Below, in pieces: positions 1 to 20,639 of a stretch of DNA of 64,000 nt. Position numbers and translations under genes: made by a program. Numbering within the stretch: the stretch's first letter is position 1; every line of letters starts with the position of its first letter. The notes under the pieces are model-generated. The model had not been told where the DNA came from. It ran no database searches and saw only the letters and a program-made list of their open reading frames with translations. The stretch spans positions 3,278,501 through 3,342,500 of the forward strand of contig NC_058496.1 in NCBI RefSeq assembly GCF_020382885.2, written 5' to 3'. Origin of the DNA: Scatophagus argus. Lineage: Eukaryota > Chordata > Actinopteri > Scatophagidae.

Positions 1-473
1 TCAACAAATTACATAGTTTGATAGCTGCCAGATAGTAGGAAGGATAGTTGTGGACGATAAAAATAAAAACCAAATAAAAAGAAAAAAGACTCTGAAGATA
101 AAAATAAAATGGAAACGTCCATTACAAGCCTTTGCATTTAAATACCAATGTAACTGTCAACTGCCATATGATCCAGTTGTGATGTTTATGAAATACCACA
201 AAGCGCAGTTACGAATCACCACAGGCACATAAAATACTTGTCAAGGGTGCTGCATGGACGGTGAGACAAATGCAGACACTATGCACTGTTACAGAGACAA
301 TCGCGTCAGGTGATCAGTGTCCACTTAGGCATCAGTGTTATCACTTCAGATCCAGGGGTTTCCTTCCCACGGCACCAAGGGCTTTCCATCCTACACGCAG
401 GATACAAGACGAGTTCCCACGCATTTGTGGAGGTCCGCTGTGCCTCCAGCAACAGACTGCTCCTACAGGCAAG

Positions 474-501
474 CAAATAAATAAATAAATAAATAAATAA
501 A
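474..501. repeat. (AAAT)n microsatellite
   Basis: About seven AAAT/TAAA units just upstream of the putative rph3a first exon. It explains the Leu/Tyr/Ile repeat peptides readable on the minus strand, which are not genes. Confidence 0.9.
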
Positions 502-559
502 AGCACGGGTTTTGGTGACAGGCACCATGCGCAATGACTGACTCCGTGGTCCGACCCAA

Positions 560-656
560 GCGCCGCGCAGAAATTTAGTCCGCATCACTCCCTGACAGCT
601 CCCTGATAAAGAGCAGAGAGCGGAGAGGAGAGAGGAAGACGGGGCTGGATTCTCAG
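560..656 (+). other. rph3a: Putative 5' non-coding first exon of rph3a
   Basis: A GC- and purine-rich stretch ends with a strong donor (TCTCAG followed by gtaggc at 657). It contains no conserved coding sequence. The first coding exon, at 10405, begins with a splice acceptor and 16 nt of 5' UTR, so at least one upstream non-coding exon must exist. This stretch is the best candidate I see in the preceding 10 kb. The start is a guess, and no convincing TATA box is visible. RNA data could place the true first exon elsewhere, including left of the window. Confidence 0.35.
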
Positions 657-1823
657 GTAGGCTGCATGATCTCCTTCGAAGCATCTTCAAACATTGCATC
701 CTGAAGCTAAAATCTCTGTGGGGTTATTGCTTTTGGCCAGTGACTCAGTGCATTAGAATTCATCATTAACAAGTTGAATGAATGCAGCATTTCATTCACA
801 CGAGAGAGGCTCTGGAAACGATCTGCTATGAGGGATCACATTTGGTTGCCGGTATTTTGTTAATTTGATTGAACGCATTTTTTATGCCTTTGTGTTTATA
901 AGTCACTTACTTACTGAGTCATTTGGATGTAAAGGGAACATTTGTGAATGTGTGCAGTGCAACTCTGTATGCACGGAGCTGCTGCTAATTAACCCATGTG
1001 AGGTACAAATTATGTAAATGAACATTTGATTCCTTTGTTTTATGGAAACATTGTTCTGCAGCAGAAGCCTCCTGTCATTCATGCAGAGGTGTTCACAGAG
1101 CTGATTACCTCCTTATTTTGAATTGTTGCATTGATTTTACTACAGCACGCTTTGGTGTTGTGATTCATGAATGACTGATAAATATAACTCTTAGTGTAGC
1201 TCGATAGGCTTTAATAAATCCTACTCTTAAAAACAAGGCTGGTGGCAGGCTGCGCTCCTGCAACACGGGTGCTTCCTTGTTGCAGATCTGATAAAAGGAA
1301 ACAGACCTGGCAAGTCATGTAGGAGGCTGTGTGGTTGCGGTCCCTGGGCGTTGCTGCAGGATTTTGTGGAGAGCACAGCGGGGCTCGATGTGCCTGCAGA
1401 CTAGGAGGGAAAACATCAGTGATACCTCCAAATGCTGATGTGGGCAGGGCAGCTCTGAACTCCAGCTGTGCCACAGGACAGGTGATTCGGTCGCCTACTT
1501 GTTGTGGTATCACCTCACCCTGTGCCCGTGCATCAGTGCACTTTGTGGCTCAGAGCAGTACGTGTTGTACAGACTTATTGGACCAAACTGGTTCATTGCC
1601 TCTGGTCTGAATAAGGGAGGAGGACAGAAAAACTAAAAAAAAAAGAAGAAGCTGGGAATCTGCCTCTCGCTTCCACCATCTCCAACTCCTCCCACAGACC
1701 TGAAGCTTGGGGATTAAATGGGGGAGGGGAGAGAAGACTGAATGAACAGTCTGAGAGATATCTGCAGCTGCCTCCTCTCACATGAGCAACCACAGTAGTG
1801 ATTGGACGACACCCTTATGATGG

Positions 1824-1826
<3 letters not shown>

Positions 1827-1878
<52 letters not shown>
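1827..1878. repeat. (CT)26 microsatellite
   Basis: An uninterrupted run of 26 CT units (GA on the other strand). It gives false Ser-Leu or Arg-Glu repeat open frames. Confidence 0.97.
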
Positions 1879-1884
<6 letters not shown>

Positions 1885-4800
1885 CTGTCTCTCTGCCAGC
1901 CCACTGGTTTCTGTCCAGCAAAAAGGCCAGAACTGGGCAAGAGGGAAAAGGGGGAAATTGTTTCTTTGGACGCATGCCATGAAACAAAGAGAAAACAAGA
2001 GCTCTAGCACACATGGGTGTTTAGGGAAAAGGTGAAAAAAGATGGAGGAAGTGCTCTGCTCACTAACTGCATTATTTAAAGCTGAAGGATACGAGGCGAC
2101 TGTACCCATAATCCCATATCTTCAGCTTGTCTTCCTCTTAAGCCATTTCAGCTGTGGCCGTTAAGAACCATACGAGCAAGATGAATCGTTTCTGACTGAT
2201 TTCAACCATGTTAATCGATATGAGAGATGATCCACTGACACTGTTATTGCAACAATGACCCCCGCTGCAGGGGCTTTGAAATTTGGCACAGTCCACTACA
2301 GACACACCGACTGGTGGACGCACACACGGCTTTTAAACATTCTGATTCTCGTCTTCTGATCTTGCTGTTACCATGGCCACAGTTGGTAAAGGTGCATGAC
2401 TCTATGTTCCTCTGTGCTCTTCACCATCCATATATGGAGCTTAGGACCCAAATCATATGTTGCACTCTAAAAATCTGCCAGTTTCTGTGCCCTGCTTTTG
2501 AGCCTTTGTCAGAATTTGTTGCGTGAGAGATGTTTCTCTGCCATTTCTGTCCGTGCTTCAGAAGGGAGTGGTTTTATCTTCAAATTCTCATCAGAGCGGT
2601 GGATGAGAATCGATTCACCAGCCTCTCTGAAACTGGTGATTAGGTCTGCCTAAACACTGTGGCATATTGGAAAAGACAGATATAATTAATGTGGCCTTTA
2701 AACAAAGTTCTCCTAAGAGAGCAGGGAGTTAAGAATCCAAAAACAGGTTCTGGCTGTGGATGAATGTATCACCACCAGCCTATCTATAAGCACCATTTCT
2801 GTCCACTACCATTTACATTGAGCTGATTAGAGTCACCTCTGTGCATATGTTGTAGCTGCAGTAAAGTCCCAGAAGCTCCGAGTGACGTCTGAATAAGCAA
2901 ACTTTGCATTTCAAGTCACATAGCCGAGCTTCTCAACAGGGGTTTTTGTCTCAGAAGTCGGGCCAGGGCTTATTTTTAGTGTCGCAGTGTTTCCAGACCA
3001 GAACAGGCTCTCGTTTGCCAGCAGAGATCTGCTTAAAACACCCAGGGGTATTGTACCTGCTAGTTTGTTAGTGGGACAAGAGGCAGGGTCAGATATCCAG
3101 CTGAACCGTGCCAGATCTTCAAAGCAGCACCGCAAAGACACAGAATCACAGCCATCACACTGAGGGATCGATGACAGGATAGAGTTTCTTAATGTGCTGA
3201 GAACCACGTAGTTTATCTCAGCAGACCAGCTGTGGGTCACTTCTGGTTATTGGGGAATATAAATGCGTAATATATTTACAACTAACCTTTACTGCTCTGA
3301 TTTAATGCTCCTGTCTGGTAGTTCTAGTTTTCCAGAGATAAGATGGGAGGAAATTGAAGGAGCATGACTGGCCAATGCATCAGCCGCCAGTTCTCAAAGT
3401 CCCACCTCTTACCTCTGGGGCATACAGGGATGAATCACCATCAGACAAATAAATCTGAGACTTACTGCAGGCTCTTGCCGGAGTGCAATTAATTGAGGGC
3501 TCTGTGTCCAATAGCCACTTACTTCCGTAGTTCTAAAATAAGGACTGGATGAAAGAGGTCTCTGAGTTGCATCAAAATGTCTGAGAAAATGTGGGTCAGC
3601 AGACATTTTTCTCCTGAATTTTGAAGGTGATTATTAAAAATGAGACCTGTAGGATACGGACAGCTATTTCGGCGTGCTATGCGTAGATGTAAGAATGAAA
3701 TTCAGAGCACCCACCCCGTTTAGGTCTGATATGTAGGGCCAAGAGTGAGGGCAGGATAACAGCACGGGAGCTTGTTGGTCACTGGATGGTCCTTCCTGTT
3801 TGTTCTCCAGCAATGCGGGACCTGGAGCCGTGCCTGCCAAGAGGACGTAGTTGTGTGTGCTTGAAATCAGTGCAGCGCTCTCACATTTGAGAGGTGAAGA
3901 GTCCCCACAGATGGTTCCACAGATGGTCTCTGTCGACGCCGTTGTCTGACTGAAAACATGGATAATTTGTCAATGCCACAGACCTAACAGGCTAACAAAC
4001 ATCCGCACTGTTTCCCAAAATTTCCCAATCTGTCTGACGCCCTCCCCAATCCACTTTTCCGTACTTAATTTCTGATAGAGATCGGTGTAAATAAAGAGTG
4101 CATCAATGCCTTAAAGAAGGGACATACACAGAATGAAAGGCGTTGGGGGTTGGAGTTGTAAATAATTAAGAAACGCTGAGTGATGTTTTCCTTCTGCAGC
4201 GGCGGGCTTCTTGGTGCAGTGCTTTACAGTCCAGGTCTGGGCCTCAGTGCACTGCTATGTTGGCATCTCACAGTTCCTTTATGGGGATGGATGGAGTTGT
4301 GCCATGCAACTGGGAGTGGGTGGCTTCCTCGTGTTTTTCTTTTTTTGGTCCTTCATACCCTGTCTCCCCGCTCGCCCTGCAAGCCTGGTGCGATAGAATT
4401 AGACATCAGCGGCTGAATGCTGCGAGGAGTTAGTTTATAAGACCAGACGATCTGTTTCGTGACGAACCATTCGGTAGGAAGCCAGTCACCATATCACGAC
4501 ACAGGGGTTGTGTTTCCACATATGCTGTCACAGTGCACCTGACTGCACGATGGGACCAAGTTGGCTGTTTCTGCAAGACCGAATGATATGATATGATAAG
4601 TATAAGAAACCCGAATGCCGGATTTGCAGGAAAGTTAAATCTTCATGAGCACCCTGTGTATCATATGGAATGTATAAAATGAAATGCATACAAAAATACA
4701 TTTGAAATGTGGTTCAGCATCAGTATAGGTGTGTGAATGCAAATATACCCAAGATACATACGATAATCATGTCGTGAAACTGCTGAATTAGGGTACTGGA

Positions 4801-7800
4801 ACCTTTCACGGTCCAATTCAGGCACTGAACACGCCACTATATGCATAAAATATATGCTCCTGTAACATCCAACATCATGGGACTACTTTCTGTGGTGCAA
4901 TCTGAGTGAAGAAATGTCAGGGGAAAAAAAGTGCAGCAGTTCACGTGACCAGGTGTCACATGCACATTTAAAGAGTGTGTTTCCACAAACAAAAGACAAA
5001 AGAGAGGATTAAAGAGCCAAAATCATGCCTACGTGTGTTGACTCAGCATTGACATTAAATGAGTTGTTCTGCAGGAGAATAAATATTTTATATTATGTGA
5101 ATAAAATAAAAGCAATACAAAAATTTGATGCTCAAAAGGCACAACTTGGTGCCTAAAAATTTACAAGAATGCAGGAAACAAAGTGTTTGGATGGCTAGAT
5201 GTAAGAATTATTGATTATATATATATTATAATTAATATTTTACTGTATATTTTACTATTGTGCTACTCAGCCCACATCTGCCACCTCAGAATGTCAAGGT
5301 TCAACTGGCTGTACGTTTTGATGACATGTAACCCGCTTGTGAACATTGTCAACTAGTTCACAGTGTTACAGTGAAGGTCTGTAGAGGACTCACAACAACA
5401 AGCTCTGAATTGTTAAATCTGATATCTGATTGGCCCTCAGATGAGTCTGTATTTATATATGTGAATGAATAAGAGATTTGAAAGTCTTCTCAGTCTTCTC
5501 TGCTTGATGTTCCAGATCACCACGGGACTCGAGTCGAAGCTGTAGGCCGGCCAACACTCTCCTGTCTGAGGATCTCAGGCTGTTTCATAATACATATTCT
5601 GAGTTACCGCCAGGCCAGATGGTAGGGGAAGAAAAATTAGTAAAAATAAAATGCTCTTTCTTCTTTTCTTTTGCAGTTTAACATTGAAACTATAAATAAA
5701 TGTTTTGCATTTCAGTCTTTCAACACGTTGGTAACATTGTTGATAGTCATCATGCTGCATAATAATTATGATAAATCTTTTTATTGCTGATGGATATTAT
5801 TCATAGTTTCCGTTATAAAGACATTATAAATTATAAAGTCACACAAGACAAAGTCACACAGCCGGTGATGGATGCATTTAAAAAATGAGCTAGTTCCTCA
5901 AAGCACTGTGAAAAATTGTGCATGGGATGCAATTTTGTTGTGTCTATAACAGGAAAAAGTGTTTTACGGTTTAACTGACATTAACAGTCACAGCAACCTG
6001 ACAGAAACGTGTATGGTTTCACCAGGATTATTAAATCAGTGGTAGGGTGGACATGCTGTGCTGGCATGAATATCAACTCTGGCATCTACTCAGCATCAGC
6101 ACCATGAAAATGATTTTGGAAGGAAAGTGCTGATCTGAGCCCACAGGGACTGCGTTGGCCAATGGCGAGGCCTGTTGGTGAATGGTTGGGTGGTGGCTGC
6201 AGCGTAGCTTTAAGGCGACCTCCATTATACATAAGGGAGTTTTACCCCGAGGCGTTTAAATACGAATAGAGGCCTGATGAAAGATAAATTAAAGTGAAAC
6301 CAATTGTGGGACTTTGCATTGATCTCCAATTCTCATTAACCCATTTTAGAAATGTCCTTCTTGGAGGATGGCAAGGGAATTGTTGCCCTGGAATTCAAAT
6401 GCAGGACTGCGTAAAGTTTCAGTGTCATTATATTCATTACATTTACAAATAGGACACATAGAAAGGTGTAAAAAAACTGACAAATTATTTCCTGTAAATT
6501 TACTAACTGAGTTGGTTCTTTAAATTTTTTTATTTGGAATCCTTGGGTTTGCAGTCTTACCGGGATTCATACAAAAACAACATCAAGAATTTAAAATCTC
6601 ACAGTGTCAGTAAGATGAGAAAATATAATATAAACCAAATCAAGAGAAGAGAATGACTCCACACATGAAACTATAAATAACAGCAACATGTAATGCAAAC
6701 AAAAACAAAGTTGTGACCGAGAATAAATAAAACCAACAAAAGGTTCACAAAATTACATCGACATAAGATTCAACAGCTTTTGGACTTTTTGCTGGTGGAT
6801 CTATGTGTATAATCTTAATATTAGAACACATCTTGCTTGATAATATCACATATACCTTATATATCCTTTTTCTTTTGCTGATCTCAGTGCAAAGGCTCTC
6901 CTCCCTCTTTCCCAATCCCCATTAAGCTCTCACTGGTGTTTCCATAATGATCCGTGCCGGATCAATGCCGGACCACCGACGTCCCTCTTCCTGCCGTCTT
7001 CATTTCTCGTGCCGGCATCTTGAAACGAAACGTTTGTTTGTCGGCCGTGACGAGGTGCTCCTCCTCTGTTCGTGTGTTCTTCAGTAATGATTTGTGAACC
7101 TGCCATTGAAAGCAACACAACAACATTAATCTGTGCAAGTGCCTGATAAGGCTTGAAGCTAGTTAGTCGTGCTGAGCGTTCACCTCCAAGTATCCAAGGA
7201 GAATGCATGACTGCGTTTCTAAAAATGGATGGAAAATGTGTAGGATGTCCTCTGGGAGTTGTGCATGCATACATCCCTGAAGATGTACACATGCAGATTT
7301 GTACTGACTATCCTCACAGGCCGCGAGGAGGAGACACAGGCTTCTAATTTGGTCCTCTACCCCCATATGAAATTCTATACAGGAGAGGGTCCTGCTGGGT
7401 GGATGACTTATGATGCTCAGGCAGATGACTCGCTCGAGTCGATGCTCTCCCTCTGGTCTTTCCTGTTGCCATCTCACACATGATCTGTTGCTATTCATGC
7501 CTGGTTGTGTTTGTAGACACTGTTGCGTGGTTGCTCGCACAGTTCCTGGTACCGCTATGCAAACCGCCACGTCTTGAAAGCATCGTCACTGACGCCTTGT
7601 GACATTTTGGAAAATATCTGCTGCTCCCCAGAGAAGGACCCACCACCTGAGTCATATTTATATGGGAGGAAAACAAGTACAAGATGACTGTTCCACCAAG
7701 TCAGAGCCAGAGATGACGCAGATTAGTTGCATTTATAACCTGAACACCACAGAGGACGACAGTCTGAGGGTCACAGTGATGTCATAACTGCAGAATAACA

Positions 7801-9253
7801 AGGGTCAGCATGACATTTTGGTCGAGACAGTCCATTATAATTGGCCTCCAGTACTTTTTTGAGGATGTGCATGTGAGACACAAGCCCTGTCTGACTGCAC
7901 AGAGGTTGAAACCAAGCTTTACTCTTCCATGGCTGAAGCAGTAAAAGCCCATACTGACTGCTCTTTATGAGGAAAGTGTGTATACGATCCTTGAGACGAT
8001 CTCCTGAATGCTAATTGGATTGTCAGCATTCCACCTCTGTGATGCAGTAACATCTATCCCCAGCACCAGAGAGCCCTGACTTATCTGAGTCAGTGATTAC
8101 CCTGCCCAAGTCTGAATGCCTCCTCCCATCTGTCTCTCTCCATCCACCTCTCCAGGATCAATCATGTTAGACAAAAGTGGGATTGTTCATTTTGGCAAGT
8201 GAAGGAGGGCCTCGGTGTATACGATATCTCTATTGTGCAGTGAGAGTAATGTCTGGACCGTCAGACTGCTGCTGAACAGTGGAACAAGACAAATACTCCC
8301 TGAGGACCGTGTTGCCACACCAGAGAGAAAAGCCCACACCCAGAGTATCTATTGATAGCACAGCGACTTTGTTGTTCTCTCGCACGAAGTGCAGAAACTG
8401 ATTAGAGCTCAAAAGGTATGTAGCCTGTCGTTACGCAGCATAATACGAGCGAGCAGCTGAATGAAGGAGACGGCGACACAGCCCTCCTCTTTCCTCTCCC
8501 TCTCTTTCACTTTCTCCAAGGTTTTATAGTGCCTGGTTTTAGCGCTGTGAAAACACGAGTGAAACGTATCGATTCTCCTTTTCAGCTTATCATTATGCAT
8601 TGCTTACTGTAGCTCTCTCTGACACGGCACCTGCACCCTCCTCATCCTGCGCCATCACAAATCTCAATGCTCGAGGCTCCAAAGAGGCTTTCACTTCCTC
8701 TTGTTGCTCCTTTTTTGCATCCCCCTGGTCCTCTCTGACCGCTGGTTCCTCCCCTCAGGACACACACTGCTGCATCCTCCAGCAGCATCACTCCATGTAT
8801 TGTCTGGCCGGGACTCGAAGCAGCTCTAAGTGCACAAGGACACACACATACACACTGAGCAGACTTGCCAATGGGCACTCGCCTCAGTGATTCCTGTTGA
8901 CTTCTTTGTATAATCTTTTGTGTGTCACTCTGAGATTAAATTGCATCGCTGGTGTGTCATATATGGACGCCGTCGACAGCTCACTGTCTCCTGCTGTCAT
9001 CATTAGCACTGCGCTGTCAGTCTGTTTTTTTGCACCAAATGCTCTCATGTCATCGTGTACTTTAAATACTCAGGCAGCCTCAGCAACAGTGACTCTCTTC
9101 TGGGCTGCAAACAATCTCGTCCTGATCTCAGCACCCTGAGTGATTGTAACTTCCCACATATCTCATAAACTGCTCCTCATAACACCTGACCACACTCCCC
9201 GTCCCACCAGCATCCCTGAAGAGATGAGAGAGATGAAGCGGTTAAGATCTGTG

Positions 9254-9254
<1 letters not shown>

Positions 9255-9287
<33 letters not shown>
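9255..9287. repeat. (AC)n microsatellite
   Basis: About 16 uninterrupted AC units inside the first rph3a intron. Confidence 0.97.
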
Positions 9288-9294
<7 letters not shown>

Positions 9295-9867
9295 ATCACT
9301 CAGGGGAAAAGCTTCAGCTTCAACCATCAGAAACCAAGACAAAGACTCTTAGTCATCCTCGTCAGTACAAACTCGCCACCTCCTCCTCTTCCTCCTGTAT
9401 CGTAGCATAATCGAGCCACTCCTGCTATATGGAGCCATCTGTTTCTTTGTCGAGTCACAAACTGGAAGACAGTCTTTACAGTTTCACTCACAGCTGCTAA
9501 AATAATTGCCACCCCCAATTTGGAAAGCACATACACATGACCCACACCATCCACTTCCACGTCATTTCAGGCTGGTCACTGATGTAGAGGAGGGCTCACT
9601 CTGTCTTGGGCTTTGCTCTCTTTGCAGTACTCGCACTAAGCAACAGCGTCCACCGTTAGAACAACTCAGCTCAGTTTGCTCATTTGGCCCCAGAAAATGT
9701 GCTTCCATCGCTGTTGCTGCTCTTTCAAACTTGACACGTGAGTTCCTAGGAAGCAAGTGAAAGAAAGCGGGAAAGTGACGATTACATGGCTTATGGTGGT
9801 CACCACTGGCTACTCAACGTCACTGAATAGCAATTAAAGGAAGTGTGTCTGGTGAATTGCCATATTT

Positions 9868-10090
9868 AAAGGGACAGTTCACTCCACAATCAAAGCTACG
9901 TATTTATCCTGTAACTTGTAGAGATGTTTATCCATCTAGATAGTTTTGGCTTCTCTTGAATATAATGGAACTAAATGGCTAAACTAACTTGGCATGTGGT
10001 GCTCAAAGTGCTGAATACAGTTCAAAAACTCGATGGCAAGAAATCATGATCTGGTTACTCAAGATAATCCACAGACCTTGTTGGAACTAA
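9868..10090. repeat. Dispersed teleost repeat, degenerate
   Basis: It begins AAAGGGACAGTTCACTCCAC and ends near a segment reading CAAGATAATCCACAGACCTTG. I recognise these phrases, and their order, from a high-copy non-coding repeat common in percomorph fish genomes. No coding capacity and no intact terminal inverted repeats are visible in this copy. The family name and exact limits are not certain from sequence reading alone. Confidence 0.5.
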
Positions 10091-10420
10091 TTCTTAACTG
10101 TCTTTGTAAGGTCAGCGATGTCTCTGCTCACAAATTTGTATGAAATGTCTTTTTCGATGAGACAGCAGCCCACAGTGGCAGTTAAGTCACTGCTGCATGA
10201 GACAAGGACAAAGGAAACCTTAAGCTTGGACTCAAGAGACAAAACTTGGACCTAAGTCAGAATCTAGTCATGAATTTTCTCAGTATACTTAACAAGACCA
10301 TTAATTCCCACCCGAATTAAGAGCTCTTTTCAGGACATTAGTTTAGGATCATTTGACTGTTTCACCCTGAGCTCTTCTTTGTCTTTCTTTCTGTCCACCT
10401 GCAGACCGTGAGAGTGCAGC

Positions 10421-17741
<7,321 letters not shown>

Positions 17742-19760
17742 CCCCCGGCCTCCATCTCCTCATACAGCATGAGCTAATAGCCTCCCTCCCAACTTGGTTT
17801 GCATTCATCCTCTGTTGTACTTTTAATTTTCCATTTTTATTGTCTAACCACCTCTTTGAGCTCACCGATCCCCCTGACGTAGTATATCTCTTCTTTCCTG
17901 TTGTCTTATTAACAATTTCTCTGCCTGTGCTGATACTTAATCTGCCTCTGGGACAAGTCATGGCATAAATGAATTTGAGATTTCACTGATGTGAACCTAA
18001 CACACCTGTCAGCCAGCTGCTGCACAAGGACCACCATGCCTGTCGGTCATGTTATGTAGTGTGCTGAACTTGCCTCATTCTTTGCTTAGGAAAATGAAGT
18101 TTGAATTGCACTGGCACAGGACAAGAAAAGCAATATGTTAACGGCATGTGAGGTCAAAACCATCATTCAGAGTCAGAAAATCCTCAGCTGAGCTCATGCC
18201 TGAGATTTATTAGACTGTCACTGCATTCATTTTTTTAATATTACATCATGCTGTAGTGCAACACTTGAACTGTATAAGCATGCCAAGCCACAGACATAAG
18301 AGAACACGCCGCTGCACCTCCAAATCCTTCAGCTGTGCCCACTGTCCTGAACATATTGTACACGTCCATGAGGAAATGTTTACATACTGACACATTGCTC
18401 AGGTTAGTATAGACATCTGACAGACAGATGATTCATAAGTAAGTGGACCATGAGCTAGATGGATCTCAGTTGCTGTTAATTTGTGATCTGAAGCGATAGC
18501 ACACCTAGTTAAACATTAGGAGTTTTTATGTATGGTTGGTCAAGCTGTGAATTTTGTTTCGTTGCGAGTATAAACTGTGATTAGAGAAACGGAAGAGCGA
18601 ACACATTCTTTTCTTTCTTAGTTAAGGTGAGAATTGGCAGGATTTAAACAAAAAAAAAAAAGATAAACGGATTTTCCTCCTGCTACCTCTACTCTTGTGA
18701 AGCTCGCAGTTCACTCTGACACCTCAGAGGTTTTCTACTGTAGTGTTTACACTGAATGCACACAGGCAGGTTTCCCCTAACAAAATTTGTCTGCTCCACT
18801 TAACAAGGAGGGAAGGTGGAACAGCTTATGTCATAAGTATGTGCAGCTTTACCTGCATGCACTGTGTTCGTGACTCTGGTGTGCCTGGGGGCAGTCGTGG
18901 CCTGCTTTTACCCCAGTGCACCCTTTGCACAAAGCAGGACTCTTTCCCCCTCTGCCGCACCCAAATCATTCAAGGCTTTAGTGTGTGTTTGTTCATGGAT
19001 CACAGCAAACAAGGGAAAGCACACCTCACAAAGTGGAATGACCTCAGTTTATACGGCTGTTTGCAAGTTATTCCAATGTCAAAAACAAAGAGGAAAACAA
19101 AAAATCCTATGCATGAAATGTCTTGTGGTTCAAGATATATATATATATATACTTTGTAAGAAATTAATGCTATTGTAATTCCATTAATGTTTACACTTCT
19201 TCCCCATAACATTCCTGTTAATACTTTACAAGAGGCCATACTCTGCATGACTATGGTAGCTATGGTGTAATCTGAATAGCATCTGCAGGATAGACTGAAA
19301 ATCAACTGAGCACATCAACAAAAGATCACTGAACCTTATCAGTAGCACACACACTGAGGCGACTCTTACTCTCCGAATGAGACTTTGTGTACATACACGT
19401 TCAGATCTTTTCAGTGTCTTGTTTTTTTCTCTGCACAGCCACTGTGGCAGTGATTCAAACACCCACCGGTAGCATCACACACGCTGTCCTACGGTTCGCT
19501 ACTTCAGCTGCAGAGATCATCAGAAGATGATAACAAATTATAATCAATATTTGTGTATATATTTTTGTTTAACCACAGGCTTCTCTCTGAGCTACACGCA
19601 TAGCTGTCCTCTATCTGCCAGTTCAGTGGAATGCTTCTTGGTTTATCTCTGTATTTGTACATAGATAGTGCATGCACTGGATATGTATGTTTGCAAATAA
19701 CTTTGCATGTAAAGATTTTGCAGAGAGTTTACACAGATCAATAAAATCTAATGAAAACTG
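17742..19760 (+). other. rph3a: Probable 3' UTR of rph3a
   Basis: About 2 kb of non-coding sequence follows the TAA. The first canonical AATAAA that I find is at 19740-19745. Long 3' UTRs are usual for neuronal genes. It contains an A-run at about 18650 and an alternating AT tract near 19137. No other gene is recognisable. The extent is inferred from the poly(A) signal only. Confidence 0.55.
19740..19745 (+). promoter_or_regulatory. rph3a: Candidate poly(A) signal AATAAA for rph3a
   Basis: First canonical hexamer downstream of the rph3a stop codon, about 2 kb after it. A cleavage site would be expected 10-30 nt further on. Confidence 0.5.
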
Positions 19761-20639
19761 ACAAGCTCTCCATGTGCATAAGCACTTATTAGAGTCAAGG
19801 AAGGTTTGACTCCTGCCGGTGGTGGAATGCAACTCAGTAAGTATGATTTTTAGGTGCTACTTTGCACTACATTTTGGAGACACTTCTTGTACTTTAAAAT
19901 GCCATTACACTTATTTGGTAATGCACTAACTTTGCAGATTGCATGCCGCATCAGAGCCAAAATTGTACAAATTGTATCCTCATGATACAGTAGGTATACA
20001 CATACAAACGTGTATAATTTACTTTTTGTTGTACTTGACAATTAGGCACATATATTGCTGGAAAATTACTTTTAACACGTAAGTACCAGGTACTTTAAGA
20101 TTTTTACTCAGTTCATATGGCTGACTCTCAAGTATGACTTTTGGGTACTTTTTACAACCATGAGAGTGACTATGAGGATGAGAGCAGATTTAACTGCATG
20201 ACTAAACAATGAAGGTTTGAGCCCCTCCTTAGTTAAATTTTAAAATTTTAGAATTTCTTTCATTTTATTTTGCCACAGCTTTGCTTTTTACACGGTTGTC
20301 CTGTCAGCACCTGCCGGAAACCTCTACAGGTCAAGACAGCTTTGCTCTTAAATAAAGAGATATGGATAATTTCCGGTTGATGAAACGCACAAGATAAGAT
20401 ATGCATCCGTGTGTGAGAACTATGTGGGAACTGAATAGTTTGTTTGAACTTGGAATTTATAACGCCCACACAGAGCCACACAAACCCGCAAAACAGAGGA
20501 GTGTCACATTTTTGCCGAGCCTCCATGGAAGCAGACCAATAGGACCGTTGACACCGGAGGCGCACCTGCTTTCCTCGCGGCTGGTGCAGAAATACACGCT
20601 GATGCAACAATTAATTGGGAGTAATTCAGTAAAACTGAG
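19761..20639. other. Intergenic: rph3a to pla2g3, presumed pla2g3 promoter
   Basis: About 0.9 kb between the presumed rph3a 3' end and the pla2g3 start codon. A TTTATAA sequence at about 20456 lies roughly 180 bases upstream of the ATG and could act as a TATA element, but this is weak. No other gene is seen. Confidence 0.45.

Larger units (their letters stand above)
657..10404 (+). other. rph3a: rph3a first intron, 9.7 kb, non-coding
   Basis: No exon with conserved coding sequence and paired splice sites was found here on either strand. The open frames are short and lack recognisable domains. The stretch holds a (CT)n tract at 1827, an (AC)n tract at 9255 and a dispersed repeat near 9868. 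The donor boundary depends on the putative first exon. A long first intron of this kind could carry enhancers for neuronal expression, but I see no specific element that I can name. Confidence 0.4.

Noticed and set aside
1714..2109. Open frames with Arg-Glu or Ser-Leu repeats on both strands
   Set aside because: They are translations of the (CT)26 microsatellite.
18743..19178. Overlapping open frames of 104-138 codons downstream of rph3a
   Set aside because: They lie in the probable 3' UTR, overlap each other in different frames and end in an AT tract. No recognisable domain.
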